46,683 nucleotides of DNA from an uncultured Caryophanales bacterium (GTDB lineage: Bacteria; Bacillota_I; Bacilli_A; RF39; UBA660), in NCBI GenBank assembly GCA_946539445.1, contig CAMNHK010000009.1:1-46683 (forward strand), in the 5' to 3' direction. Both the position numbers and the translations under genes were made by a program. Numbering within the stretch: position 1 is the first letter of the stretch; each line of letters starts with the position of its first letter. Below the pieces are notes generated by a model, which was given only the letters and a program-made list of their open reading frames with translations, did no database searches and was not told where the DNA came from. Positions 22,581-31,113 of this stretch are shown one piece after another.

Positions 22581-25525
22581 TATTCATTTATAAAGCCTTG
22601 ATTTATTACGCTTTCCACATTTTTACCTTGATATGCTGATTCTTTTAAAATGACTTCAATATTATTTCCATCTGTTTGAACTTGTTTTACCCATGGAGAA
22701 CCACTATATTTTGCTTGATATTTTGGTAGCATTGCGTTTGCTTCTGCTTCTGAATTAAATCTATAGGTATACTGTAGACTTTTTATTTCATTATTTTCTA
22801 ATTCAAAATCTAACAAACTCTTATCTGCTCTTAAATAATGTAATTTTTCTGGTTTTATTTTGTTTAATTGTTCGTCGATGTTATAAATTTGGTTGTTTTG
22901 AGGATTTGAATTGTTGCCGTTACCATTGTTTTGTGGATTTTTGATTTGATTTTTGTCTTTTGCGTAGTAATTGTTTGTAGTAGGTTTTGCTTCATTACCT
23001 GATTGAGCTGTATTACCTGGTTTTGATGGTAATGGATTTGATCCTCCTCCAGAACTTCCACCAGCTCCACCTCCAGAACTTCCACCAGTTGCTCCACCGG
23101 CTGCAGGTGCTGATAAGTTGGCACCAGGACTTCCGTTAAAGGAATCTCCTGTTGATTTGTATGGAGTAACATTTACAGGATTCATGGCATTTACTTCGTT
23201 ACCATATAATTGGTTTACTTGTCCTACGGCATCATCTACTATTTGATTTGCCTCATTTAGGACATTGGCCCATCCATATAGTTTGTCAAGCATTCGATTA
23301 TATTCTGCAATATCTACATTTAGACTTTCAATCTCTAATGTGTTTGCTGTAATTTGTTGCTGTGCGGCATAATATTCTGCAGCATTACTAATGGTATAAG
23401 ACTCTCCGGTTTCTGGATCGGTTACTGTTTCTTCTACTAATTCAATGGCAGATAATGTTTCATTTTCGGCTTCTAGTTGTTCTACTCTTGCGGTTGCTGT
23501 TGCTAAATCTGCTTCATAAGCACCGATTTCTCCGTCATCTAAATATTCATCTGGTGCCATATAGTCTTGTACTTTTTTTAAGGATTCTAGGTACGCATTT
23601 TCTAGAACTTCGGTTGCCTTCATTCTTGCATCGCAACAATCACTATATTGATTTAAGCGTTCTTTCATTAATTTCCATTCTGGAGAAGTAATATTCGGAT
23701 TATTTATTAAACCTTCAATAGATTCTTTTAGATTTTTAGCATCTTGATATTCTGAATGTAGACCATTTCCGATTATACCGGTTAGTTCTGATCCATTCAT
23801 CATGCTGGAAATATCAGATGCACTGATTTTTCCTACTTCTCCTTGTTTTAAATCTCCTGGGAATAAGTTTGCAGCTAGACTGTCTGTGTCAATATATAAA
23901 GCAGAGTCTAGTGAAGTATCTGCTGCTTTATTATCTCCTGAGGGACCTCCGTTTAATAATCCTGCTTCATTGGCAAGTTCTTGATCAATTAATGAATAAC
24001 TTTCCAATATATTTCCTATATTTTTAATGTCATTAGAAATGTTATTTAGGAGATTTCCTGATGTTGCGAATAGAAATGCATTTGCTTGATTTAAAGATTC
24101 TGGGAAATCAGCTGTTGTATCTTGGCAAAAGTGATAATTTAAGTTTGTATTATCTCGGAATGTTGTACCATTGATGCTATTAATAATATTGTTAGCGCCG
24201 TCTACAACTGCATTATATTCTATCATAGTAGTACTATCTTTGCTGGATGTTGGTTGTGTTGTTTTTTCCTCTGTGGAGGATTCTTTCTTATCTTCTGTTT
24301 TAGTTGTAGTATTTGTATCTTTTTCCGTTGTTTTTTCTTCTGTTGATCTTCTTGGCTCTACTGGAGTAATTGTATCTAAATCATTTTCTGATAGACGATT
24401 AAAGTATTTAATTTGACCACTGTTTCCGGTCGTTTTTCTAAACTCTGAATAGGCGCTTAATTGTCTTTCCGTTATTTCTTTTGTTTGATAATGTCCATCA
24501 GAACCTTTTGTTGGCAGAATTAAATTGTATCTATTACTTTCATTATTTGGATCAAAACTTTCGTTTACTATTTTTTGGCTTTCTCCATTTGAAAGCATTA
24601 ATTCATTTGAGTTATTTCCAGAGTGGAGTGGGTATCCTCCATTTCTTGGGTCTTTTTCTACGACAATCATTCCTTGTTCTGCTAAATTTCCTAGATTGTC
24701 AATTGCTCTTATGTTTCCGTCTCTTCCACCAATATTTGGATCTTGACTTTCATATGCATATATTATACTTCCTGTATTAATTAATTCATTTCTTACAGTC
24801 GGATTATTGTTTATTTTATTAACAAAACCTTGACATGCTCCCTCGTAAGCATCTGCTCCATCTAAAAGCATAAAGTCTATTGGAGAATGATCGGAATTTC
24901 CACGTCCCCGGATGATTGCATCTGCCATTTCTACTGTGGAAGCTGCTCCGGCACTTGCTCCTGTTATAACATATCGATGATCGGCTGACACGTTTCCATA
25001 ATTTTGTTGAATTAATTGTGATGCATTATAAGCTGTATCACAGAGATTTTTATTGGCTCCACAACCATTTATATTAATAGTCATATAGCCATCGTCATTT
25101 TCAAGACAATATGTTTCAAAACTTCCGGCTTGGTATCCGGTAACTCCCGCTGCATTCCAACCACCAGAACCTGGAAAGTTAATAAGTGTACGATTTAGGC
25201 TGTCTGATTTAGATGGGTCAAAGGTAACAGACATTGTATTTATGGATCCATTTTCTGGATTTGTAGTAGCAAGTCGTATTTGATATCTAGTGGTTGTATC
25301 TGCGCTATTGGCACTTACACTTGTGTATCCTTCTGTATTTGAGTATTCATATGTCTTTACACCTGGAGTTACTCCACCATAATCATTTACATAGTCTGCT
25401 GCTCCTAGATTATCAATTTTTGTGCTTCCATTTTCATTATAAAAAACATCATATAAGGTTCTTCCGTCTGGCAATATGAAATTTTTTAAATTTTCAGGAG
25501 AATTTGATTTTACATAATTTCCCAT
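22580..25525 (-). CDS. large alpha/beta-hydrolase-like protein with helical tail
   Basis: 981 residues, no signal peptide or membrane segment. Residues 90-370 look like an alpha/beta hydrolase: oxyanion loop FPGSGG (117-122), nucleophile elbow GASAG with Ser191, an LLDGADAY segment (candidate Asp222 or Asp225) and GGYPLHSG with His301. A Thr/Glu/Lys-rich linker (390-430) leads to a long helical/coiled-coil region (435-780), a Gly/Ser linker (800-830), an Asn/Gln-rich stretch and a folded C-terminal 90 residues. This layout recalls LXG-type and other Sec-independent secreted toxins or cell-surface enzymes, but I recognise no family. The GTG at 25534 is in the Shine-Dalgarno, so the ATG at 25525 is used. 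Only minus-strand gene here. Confidence 0.8.
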   Translation of the reverse strand: MGNYVKSNSPENLKNFILPDGRTLYDVFYNENGSTKIDNLGAADYVNDYGGVTPGVKTYEYSNTEGYTSVSANSADTTTRYQIRLATTNPENGSINTMSVTFDPSKSDSLNRTLINFPGSGGWNAAGVTGYQAGSFETYCLENDDGYMTININGCGANKNLCDTAYNASQLIQQNYGNVSADHRYVITGASAGAASTVEMADAIIRGRGNSDHSPIDFMLLDGADAYEGACQGFVNKINNNPTVRNELINTGSIIYAYESQDPNIGGRDGNIRAIDNLGNLAEQGMIVVEKDPRNGGYPLHSGNNSNELMLSNGESQKIVNESFDPNNESNRYNLILPTKGSDGHYQTKEITERQLSAYSEFRKTTGNSGQIKYFNRLSENDLDTITPVEPRRSTEEKTTEKDTNTTTKTEDKKESSTEEKTTQPTSSKDSTTMIEYNAVVDGANNIINSINGTTFRDNTNLNYHFCQDTTADFPESLNQANAFLFATSGNLLNNISNDIKNIGNILESYSLIDQELANEAGLLNGGPSGDNKAADTSLDSALYIDTDSLAANLFPGDLKQGEVGKISASDISSMMNGSELTGIIGNGLHSEYQDAKNLKESIEGLINNPNITSPEWKLMKERLNQYSDCCDARMKATEVLENAYLESLKKVQDYMAPDEYLDDGEIGAYEADLATATARVEQLEAENETLSAIELVEETVTDPETGESYTISNAAEYYAAQQQITANTLEIESLNVDIAEYNRMLDKLYGWANVLNEANQIVDDAVGQVNQLYGNEVNAMNPVNVTPYKSTGDSFNGSPGANLSAPAAGGATGGSSGGGAGGSSGGGSNPLPSKPGNTAQSGNEAKPTTNNYYAKDKNQIKNPQNNGNGNNSNPQNNQIYNIDEQLNKIKPEKLHYLRADKSLLDFELENNEIKSLQYTYRFNSEAEANAMLPKYQAKYSGSPWVKQVQTDGNNIEVILKESAYQGKNVESVINQGFINE

Positions 25526-25552
25526 TTTTATCACTCCATTATTCTAATATTA

Positions 25553-25581
25553 ACAATATCAAAAAATTCGTTTTTTGTCTA
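25553..25581 (-). promoter_or_regulatory. candidate promoter of the minus-strand hydrolase gene
   Basis: On the minus strand, TAGACA (25581-25576), 17-nt spacer, TATTGT (25558-25553). The -10 is weak; spacing and position are right. Confidence 0.35.
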
Positions 25582-25623
25582 TTTATTTATCTTTATTTTT
25601 TATGATTTTCTGTAATTTTTTTC

Positions 25624-25651
25624 TTGAAATTCAATGTAAATATATTATAAT
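25624..25651 (+). promoter_or_regulatory. sigma-A promoter of mscL
   Basis: TTGAAA (25624-25629), 16-nt spacer, TATAAT (25646-25651). Confidence 0.7.
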
Positions 25652-25671
25652 AATTTCAAAGGAGTGATTGT

Positions 25672-26088
25672 ATGTCAAAAAAAGAGGAAATTGCTAAAAA
25701 AGGAAAAGGATTTATTAGTGAATTTAAGGAGTTTATTCTACGTGGAAATGTAATGGATATGGCTGTCGGTGTTATTATTGGTGGTGCTTTCCAAGGAATT
25801 GTAACTGCCTTAACGGAGGACTTTATTAATCCATTAATTAATGGTATTGGTGGAGCTGAAGTAGGTGGAACTATCAAAATTTACGGTGGACAAGTTCTTA
25901 AATATGGAGATTTTATTACTTCCATCATTAATTTCTTAATTATGGCTCTTGTTTTATTCTTACTTTTGAAAGTTGTTAATGGTATTATGGCAGTAGGTAA
26001 GAAAAAAGAAGAAGCAGCAGCACCAGCTAAATCTGATGAAGTTGTTTTATTAGAAGAAATCAGAGATTTATTAAAAAAACACAAATAG
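25672..26088 (+). CDS. mscL: large-conductance mechanosensitive channel
   Basis: Pressure-relief channel of the cytoplasmic membrane (138 residues). FKEFILRGNVMDMAVGVIIGGAF is the highly conserved N-terminus and first transmembrane helix; the second helix (about 80-105, FITSIINFLIMALVLFLLLK) and the C-terminal bundle (LLEEIRDLLKK) follow. GGAGTG precedes the ATG. Single-gene unit with its own promoter and terminator, divergent from the large hydrolase gene. Confidence 0.96.
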   Translation: MSKKEEIAKKGKGFISEFKEFILRGNVMDMAVGVIIGGAFQGIVTALTEDFINPLINGIGGAEVGGTIKIYGGQVLKYGDFITSIINFLIMALVLFLLLKVVNGIMAVGKKKEEAAAPAKSDEVVLLEEIRDLLKKHK

Positions 26089-26094
26089 TAACTG

Positions 26095-26124
26095 AAAAGA
26101 TTCCTTGAACGGAATCTTTTTTCT
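26095..26124 (+). terminator. intrinsic terminator after mscL
   Basis: AAAAGATTCC (26095-26104) pairs with GGAATCTTTT (26111-26120), followed by Ts. Confidence 0.88.
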
Positions 26125-26152
26125 TGTGTTTCTTTTTAAAATAAGGTATACT
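26124..26152 (+). promoter_or_regulatory. promoter of dusB operon
   Basis: TTGTGT (26124-26129), 17-nt spacer, TATACT (26147-26152). The -35 begins at the end of the mscL terminator T-tract. Confidence 0.5.
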
Positions 26153-26178
26153 AGGTTGGCAAAAGAAAAGGGATTTGT

Positions 26179-27153
26179 ATGGAATGGAATATAGGTAATG
26201 TAAAAATTAGTAATCCAATTGTTTTGGCACCTATGGCTGGTATTTGTAATTCGGCATTTCGTAGAATATGTAAAAATATGGGATGTGGATTAATCTATGC
26301 TGAAATGGTCAGTGATAAAGCAATAACCTATAATAATAAAAAGACAATTGATATGTTATATATGACAGAAGAAGAGAGACCACTAGTCCAACAAATATTT
26401 GGAAGTGATAAAGAATCTTTTGTTGAGGCCGCGCGCTATATTTATAAAAATATGCATCCGGATATTATTGATATTAATATGGGGTGTCCTGTTCCTAAAG
26501 TGGCTGTTCGTGCTCAAGCAGGAAGTGCATTGTTAAAAAATCCTGATAAAATATACGATATCGTGAGAGCAGTTGTCGAAGCGGTTCCTATTCCTGTTAC
26601 AGTTAAAATTCGTAGTGGATGGGATAGTTCTTCTATTAATGCTGTAGAAGTTGCTAAAATTATAGAAAAAGCAGGAGCTAGTGCTATTTGCGTGCATCCT
26701 AGAACTAGAAGTCAAGGATATACGGGAAAAGCAGATTGGAATATTATTAAACAAGTAAAAGAAAATGTTTCTATTCCTGTTATTGGAAATGGCGATGTAA
26801 AGACTCCTGAAGATGTTATTCGAATGATGAAGGAAACTCATTGTGATGCTGTTATGATTGGTAGAGGTATTTTGGGGAATCCATGGCTTATTGAAAATTC
26901 TCTTCGAGCTTTACGAGGAGAATCGTTAAGGGAAATATCATTATCGGAAAAAGTAGATGTTTGCTTAAAACACTTATCTTTGCTGGAAGATTTGAAAAAT
27001 GAAAAATTGGCTTGCTTGGAAATTCGAAACCATATCGGATGGTATTTTAAAGGAGTTCCTGCTGCTAAAGAATTGAAAAATAAAGTCTATCAAACCACTA
27101 GTATTCGTGATATAATTTCCTTGTTAAAGGAATTCAAGGAGGGAGAACTATGA
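26179..27153 (+). CDS. dusB: tRNA-dihydrouridine synthase
   Basis: FMN-dependent reductase of tRNA uridines (324 residues). The TIM barrel opens with VLAPMAGICNSAFRRI and carries YAEMVSDKAI, the DINMGCPVPKV segment with the catalytic Cys, KIRSGWD, HPRTRSQGYTG, GNGDV and GRGILGNPW. It forms an operon with the RDD protein (ATGA overlap at 27150-27153) and lysS; dusB-lysS neighbourhood is conserved in Bacilli. Confidence 0.94.
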   Translation: MEWNIGNVKISNPIVLAPMAGICNSAFRRICKNMGCGLIYAEMVSDKAITYNNKKTIDMLYMTEEERPLVQQIFGSDKESFVEAARYIYKNMHPDIIDINMGCPVPKVAVRAQAGSALLKNPDKIYDIVRAVVEAVPIPVTVKIRSGWDSSSINAVEVAKIIEKAGASAICVHPRTRSQGYTGKADWNIIKQVKENVSIPVIGNGDVKTPEDVIRMMKETHCDAVMIGRGILGNPWLIENSLRALRGESLREISLSEKVDVCLKHLSLLEDLKNEKLACLEIRNHIGWYFKGVPAAKELKNKVYQTTSIRDIISLLKEFKEGEL

Positions 27154-27773
27154 GTACTAATGATGGAGAAAAGAAGAAAGAGTATAAAAATGCATTGTTT
27201 TATCAAAGACTTTTTGCTTTTCTAATTGATGTATTAATTGTTTCTTTTGCCTCTTCTATTTTATCCACTCCTTTTGTGGATTCTGAAAAAATGGCAAAAG
27301 TTGAGAAGCAGATTCCTGAGATTATGGAAAAATATGTATCTGGGGAGATTACAGCACAAGAGTATTTTATAGAATACTCGAATGCCTATTATAGTTTATC
27401 TAGGGAAAATGGAGTAACCTCTATCTTTAGTTTATTGATTAGTGTTTGTTATTTCGTTGTATATCAATTGTATACGCGTGGTCAGACTTTGGGAAAAAAG
27501 TTGTTGAATATCCGTGTTATTTCTACTCAAGGTGAGTTATTTATGGATCAGATGATTTTTAGAAGTTTATTAGCTAATTTTATATTGGTAGATATTGTTA
27601 CGTTGGCATCTTTAGTTTTTAGTCCTAAAAATATATATATCTATCTTTCAACGACAGTTGAAATTTTACAATATGGGTTTATTTTCTTATCCATTTTGTT
27701 TGTTATTTTTAGAAAAGATGGGCGTGCTATTCATGATTTGTTTGCACGTACTAGAGTTATAAGGGAAAAATAG
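27150..27773 (+). CDS. RDD-family membrane protein
   Basis: 207-residue membrane protein with three to four hydrophobic segments (about 20-37, 97-112, 140-160, 168-187). The RDD signature residues appear as RLFAFLIDVLIVSF near the N-terminus, and the family's GKKLLNIRVIS and KDGRAIHDLFARTRVI near the end. The role is unknown; RDD proteins are often linked to transport or membrane homeostasis. Translationally coupled to dusB and 9 nt from lysS. Confidence 0.85.
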   Translation: MSTNDGEKKKEYKNALFYQRLFAFLIDVLIVSFASSILSTPFVDSEKMAKVEKQIPEIMEKYVSGEITAQEYFIEYSNAYYSLSRENGVTSIFSLLISVCYFVVYQLYTRGQTLGKKLLNIRVISTQGELFMDQMIFRSLLANFILVDIVTLASLVFSPKNIYIYLSTTVEILQYGFIFLSILFVIFRKDGRAIHDLFARTRVIREK

Positions 27774-27782
27774 GAGGTTATT

Positions 27783-29276
27783 ATGAGAGAGTTTACAGAA
27801 CAAGAATTAGTTCGAAGAGAAAAAGCAGAAAAGTTAAAAGAATTAGGTATTGATCCATTTGGTCAACGCTATGATCGTGAGGATTTTGCCAAAGATATTA
27901 AAGATAAATATCAAGATGTTGAACATGATGCATTTGAGACTATGAATGATACTGCAAAAGTAGCTGGTAGAATCATGTTTATTCGTAAAATGGGAAAAGC
28001 ATCATTCTTTACAATTCAAGATAAAACGGGCTCTATCCAAATTTATATTTCTATTAATGATGTTGGTGAAGATACTTATGAACTTTTCAAATCAGCCGAT
28101 ATAGGAGATATCGTAGGAGTCTATGGAAAAGTTATGAAAACAAAAACTGGCGAAGTAACTATTAAATGTTTCGAATATACCCATTTAGTAAAAGCCCTTC
28201 GACCTTTACCTGAGAAGTTTCATGGACTTACAGATGTTGAAGAAAGATATCGCCGTAGATATGTAGATTTGATTATGAATGAGGATTCAAAAAGAGTTGC
28301 ATTCTTGAGACCTAAAATTATACGTGCTATTCGAAATTATATGGATCATAGAGGTTTTACAGAAGTGGAAACTCCTGTGCTTACTACATTATTAACAGGA
28401 GCAGCCGCAAGACCTTTTGCTACCCATCATAATGCACAAGATTTAGATATGTATTTGAGAATAGCTTTAGAGTTACCTCTTAAAAGATTATTAGTTGGAG
28501 GTATGGAGGCTGTTTATGAAATAGGAAGAGTATTCCGTAATGAGGGTATGGATACTAGACATAATCCAGAATTTACTTTAATGGAAGCTTATCTTGCTTA
28601 TAGTGATTTAGAAGGAATGATGGATCTTACAGAAGAAATGTTTACAACCATCGCAAAAGATGTTGTTGGTAAAATGGATTATCAATTTCAAGGACATGAT
28701 ATTAATTTGGAAAGTCCTTGGAGAAGAATTAGTATGACGGATGCAATTAAGGAACAAACCGGTATTGATTTTAAAGCAATAACTTCTTTAGATGAGTGCT
28801 TAAAGTTAGCAGATGAACATCATATTGAATTAGAAGCACATGAGAAGGCTTATGGACATATTATTAATAAATTCTTCGAGAAATATGTGGAAGAAACTTT
28901 GATTCAACCTACTTTCTTGTATGGACATCCTATTGAGATTTCTCCTTTAACCAAGAAAAATCCAGAAGATCCTAGATTTGTAGATCGTTTTGAATTATTT
29001 ATTGGAGGAAAAGAGTTTGCTAATGCCTATACGGAGTTAAATGACCCTATTGATCAGTTAGAAAGATTTGAAGCTCAACTTGCAGAAAGAAATTTAGGAA
29101 ATGATGAAGCGAATGATATTGATATGGATTTCATAGAAGCACTAGAATATGGAATGCCTCCTACTGGTGGGATTGGATATGGAATTGATCGTTTAATGAT
29201 GTTGTTTACAGAACAAGAATCTATTCGTGATGTATTATTATTTCCAACGATGAAAGAAAAAAAGAAAGAAGATTAA
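27783..29276 (+). CDS. lysS: lysyl-tRNA synthetase (class II)
   Basis: Charges tRNA-Lys (497 residues). N-terminal OB-fold anticodon domain ([19 protein letters not shown]), motif 1 (around [10 protein letters not shown]), motif 2 ([20 protein letters not shown]) and motif 3 ([13 protein letters not shown]). TAGGAGG precedes the ATG. Last gene of the dusB operon; its stop is in the loop of the following terminator. Confidence 0.96.
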   Translation: MREFTEQELVRREKAEKLKELGIDPFGQRYDREDFAKDIKDKYQDVEHDAFETMNDTAKVAGRIMFIRKMGKASFFTIQDKTGSIQIYISINDVGEDTYELFKSADIGDIVGVYGKVMKTKTGEVTIKCFEYTHLVKALRPLPEKFHGLTDVEERYRRRYVDLIMNEDSKRVAFLRPKIIRAIRNYMDHRGFTEVETPVLTTLLTGAAARPFATHHNAQDLDMYLRIALELPLKRLLVGGMEAVYEIGRVFRNEGMDTRHNPEFTLMEAYLAYSDLEGMMDLTEEMFTTIAKDVVGKMDYQFQGHDINLESPWRRISMTDAIKEQTGIDFKAITSLDECLKLADEHHIELEAHEKAYGHIINKFFEKYVEETLIQPTFLYGHPIEISPLTKKNPEDPRFVDRFELFIGGKEFANAYTELNDPIDQLERFEAQLAERNLGNDEANDIDMDFIEALEYGMPPTGGIGYGIDRLMMLFTEQESIRDVLLFPTMKEKKKED

Positions 29277-29291
29277 AATCTTCTTTTTTCT
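29265..29291 (+). terminator. intrinsic terminator after lysS
   Basis: AAAGAAGAT (29265-29273), loop TAAA containing part of the stop, ATCTTCTTT (29278-29286), then T-rich. Confidence 0.8.
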
Positions 29292-29301
29292 TTTAGATTC
29301 C

Positions 29302-29312
29302 TATAATATAAT
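29302..29312 (+). promoter_or_regulatory. -10 region of the WG-repeat-like gene
   Basis: Two overlapping TATAAT hexamers (29302-29307 and 29307-29312) just after the lysS terminator. No -35 consensus. Confidence 0.4.
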
Positions 29313-29335
29313 ATTGATATAAGGTAGGTGTTATT

Positions 29336-30982
29336 ATGGATGAAGAAAGACTTGAGGAAGAAAATGATGATTTTACTCAAGTAGATTTAGAAGCGGTTAA
29401 AAAAAACTTGGAAAAAATGGAATTTAATAATGAAGAAGAGGATGAAGAAGAAATGGGTGATGACGATGAGGCTGTCATTACCAAAACAGAAATATTAGAA
29501 GTAGTTGATTCTGAGGACGAAGAAGAAAAAGAAGAAGTAGAAGCAGAAAAAGAAGAGACAATTGAAAAGGGAGAAAATTCTCCTTTGGAGGAGTCTTCTA
29601 AAGTTAATAACAAATTGGTTATCATTATTTTATGTACGGTAGTTGTTTTATTATTGCTTGTTATAGTATTTCTACTATTACCGGATAAAAAGAATACTAG
29701 TAATGAATCTAATTCTCAAGGAGAAGAAGGTATATCTGAGAGTGAAAAACCTTCTGTTAAGAAAGTTGATATTGCTTCAGGAGAATCCTATTTTGTTAAT
29801 GATAATTATTTATACGTCAAAGCAAATGATAAAGGCTATATTGTAAATTTAGATGGAAAAACTATTTTGGAAGATGCTACTTTATCTTGTGCAATTACTG
29901 GCACAAAGCAAGGATATTTTGTTTGCGAAGATAAGAAAAGTGATGATAAAGTAAAATATAGTTTGAGAAAGGTCGATGATTCTGGTAGTATTTCAACTAT
30001 TTATACAGATGAAAAGTATGAATCAAGTGACAGAAAATTATTTGATGAATGGGGAAGAGTTTTAGGAGTATTTACTTCTAAAATGGATGTATATCTTGTT
30101 GATGGTTCCGTTTCTAAATTGGATGGATATACCATTGTTAATAAAAAAATTTATAATGGTAGATATGCTATTATTGAAAAGAGCAAGAAATACGGTTTAT
30201 ATGATGTAAAAGATAATCAATTATTAATTTCTCCTAAATATAGTGATCTATCATTCTTGCATGATAATCTATTTCGAGCAAGTTTAGATGGTAAAGAAGG
30301 AGTCATTGATGCAGCAGATTCTGCTAAGTTAGGATTCCGTTATAATAAAGTTGATTATTCCAACGGATTATACTTTGTTAGTTCTTCTAATTCCGTATCT
30401 ATAATGGATAGTAATTATAAAACAATTGGTTCCATTTCATCTTGTAATTCATTTGAATTAACTGCTTTTATGGATAATGTTATCGTTCATAAACTAAAAC
30501 CAACGGATGGATTTGTGGTAGTAGATAAAACTGGTAAAACTACCAATTATGATTTTAAGAATTTTGAATTATTTTATAATTATGTAGTTACTTTAAAAGA
30601 TAACACTCTAACATTGTATGACTCTTCTTTTAATAAAGTACAAGATTTTCCATTAGGAAATATTTCCATTACTTTGAATACTGTTGCTATATTCTTAGAG
30701 GATTATTTAGTGTTTAATGGTAATCGTATGTTTAGTATTGAAACTGGTCAATTCTTGCATGATGCGAATAATTTATCGCGCTCTTATCAAAATTATTATG
30801 TAAGTTTAAATGTTCATGATTCTGTTGCGGATGCTGTTGTATCTATGGATGATGTTCCAATTGGTACTATTAATGGAATTGATCCTGTAGAGTTTTTAAG
30901 AGCGGATAATAATGGTATTCGGGTTACTAATTCGCATTTTATCTTTAGTGTAGGAAATAAAAATTTAATTATTAAAAAGTAA
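29336..30982 (+). CDS. membrane protein with acidic tail and WG-repeat-like outside domain
   Basis: 548 residues. The N-terminal 92 are very acidic (long Glu/Asp runs), followed by one membrane helix (about 94-115). The C-terminal 400 residues are strand-rich repeats such as KKYGLYDVKDNQLLISPKYS and DNLFRASLDGKEGVIDA, the pattern of WG (beta-propeller-like) repeats, although the Trp-Gly itself is mostly replaced. Topology puts the acidic tail inside and the repeats outside. No assigned function. It has its own promoter and terminator; no equivalent at this point in Bacillus. Confidence 0.75.
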   Translation: MDEERLEEENDDFTQVDLEAVKKNLEKMEFNNEEEDEEEMGDDDEAVITKTEILEVVDSEDEEEKEEVEAEKEETIEKGENSPLEESSKVNNKLVIIILCTVVVLLLLVIVFLLLPDKKNTSNESNSQGEEGISESEKPSVKKVDIASGESYFVNDNYLYVKANDKGYIVNLDGKTILEDATLSCAITGTKQGYFVCEDKKSDDKVKYSLRKVDDSGSISTIYTDEKYESSDRKLFDEWGRVLGVFTSKMDVYLVDGSVSKLDGYTIVNKKIYNGRYAIIEKSKKYGLYDVKDNQLLISPKYSDLSFLHDNLFRASLDGKEGVIDAADSAKLGFRYNKVDYSNGLYFVSSSNSVSIMDSNYKTIGSISSCNSFELTAFMDNVIVHKLKPTDGFVVVDKTGKTTNYDFKNFELFYNYVVTLKDNTLTLYDSSFNKVQDFPLGNISITLNTVAIFLEDYLVFNGNRMFSIETGQFLHDANNLSRSYQNYYVSLNVHDSVADAVVSMDDVPIGTINGIDPVEFLRADNNGIRVTNSHFIFSVGNKNLIIKK

Positions 30983-30989
30983 TTTGTTT

Positions 30990-31022
30990 AGAAGAAAAAG
31001 AAATCTTTTTCTTCTTTTTTTC
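30990..31022 (+). terminator. intrinsic terminator
   Basis: AGAAGAAAAAG (30990-31000) pairs with CTTTTTCTTCT (31005-31015), loop AAAT, followed by Ts. Confidence 0.85.
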
Positions 31023-31064
31023 CTTTTAAAATAGCATAAAATCAACAAAAAATAGGGTAAATGC

Positions 31065-31093
31065 TTGTAAAATCATAATAAAATGACTATAAT
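31065..31093 (+). promoter_or_regulatory. sigma-A promoter of transporter gene
   Basis: TTGTAA (31065-31070), 17-nt spacer, TATAAT (31088-31093). Start near 31100, so the AGGAGG (31103-31108) lies almost at the 5' end of the mRNA. Confidence 0.65.
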
Positions 31094-31113
31094 TGACTTG
31101 TAGGAGGTTTATT

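Noticed and set aside
23041..23100. Short tandem repeat or CRISPR-like array
   Set aside because: This is the Gly/Ser-rich linker of the minus-strand protein; no spaced repeats exist and no CRISPR array was seen anywhere in the window.
22864..25479. Several + strand and alternate-frame open frames within the large hydrolase gene
   Set aside because: All lie opposite or inside the 981-residue gene, have odd composition and lack ribosome-binding sites.
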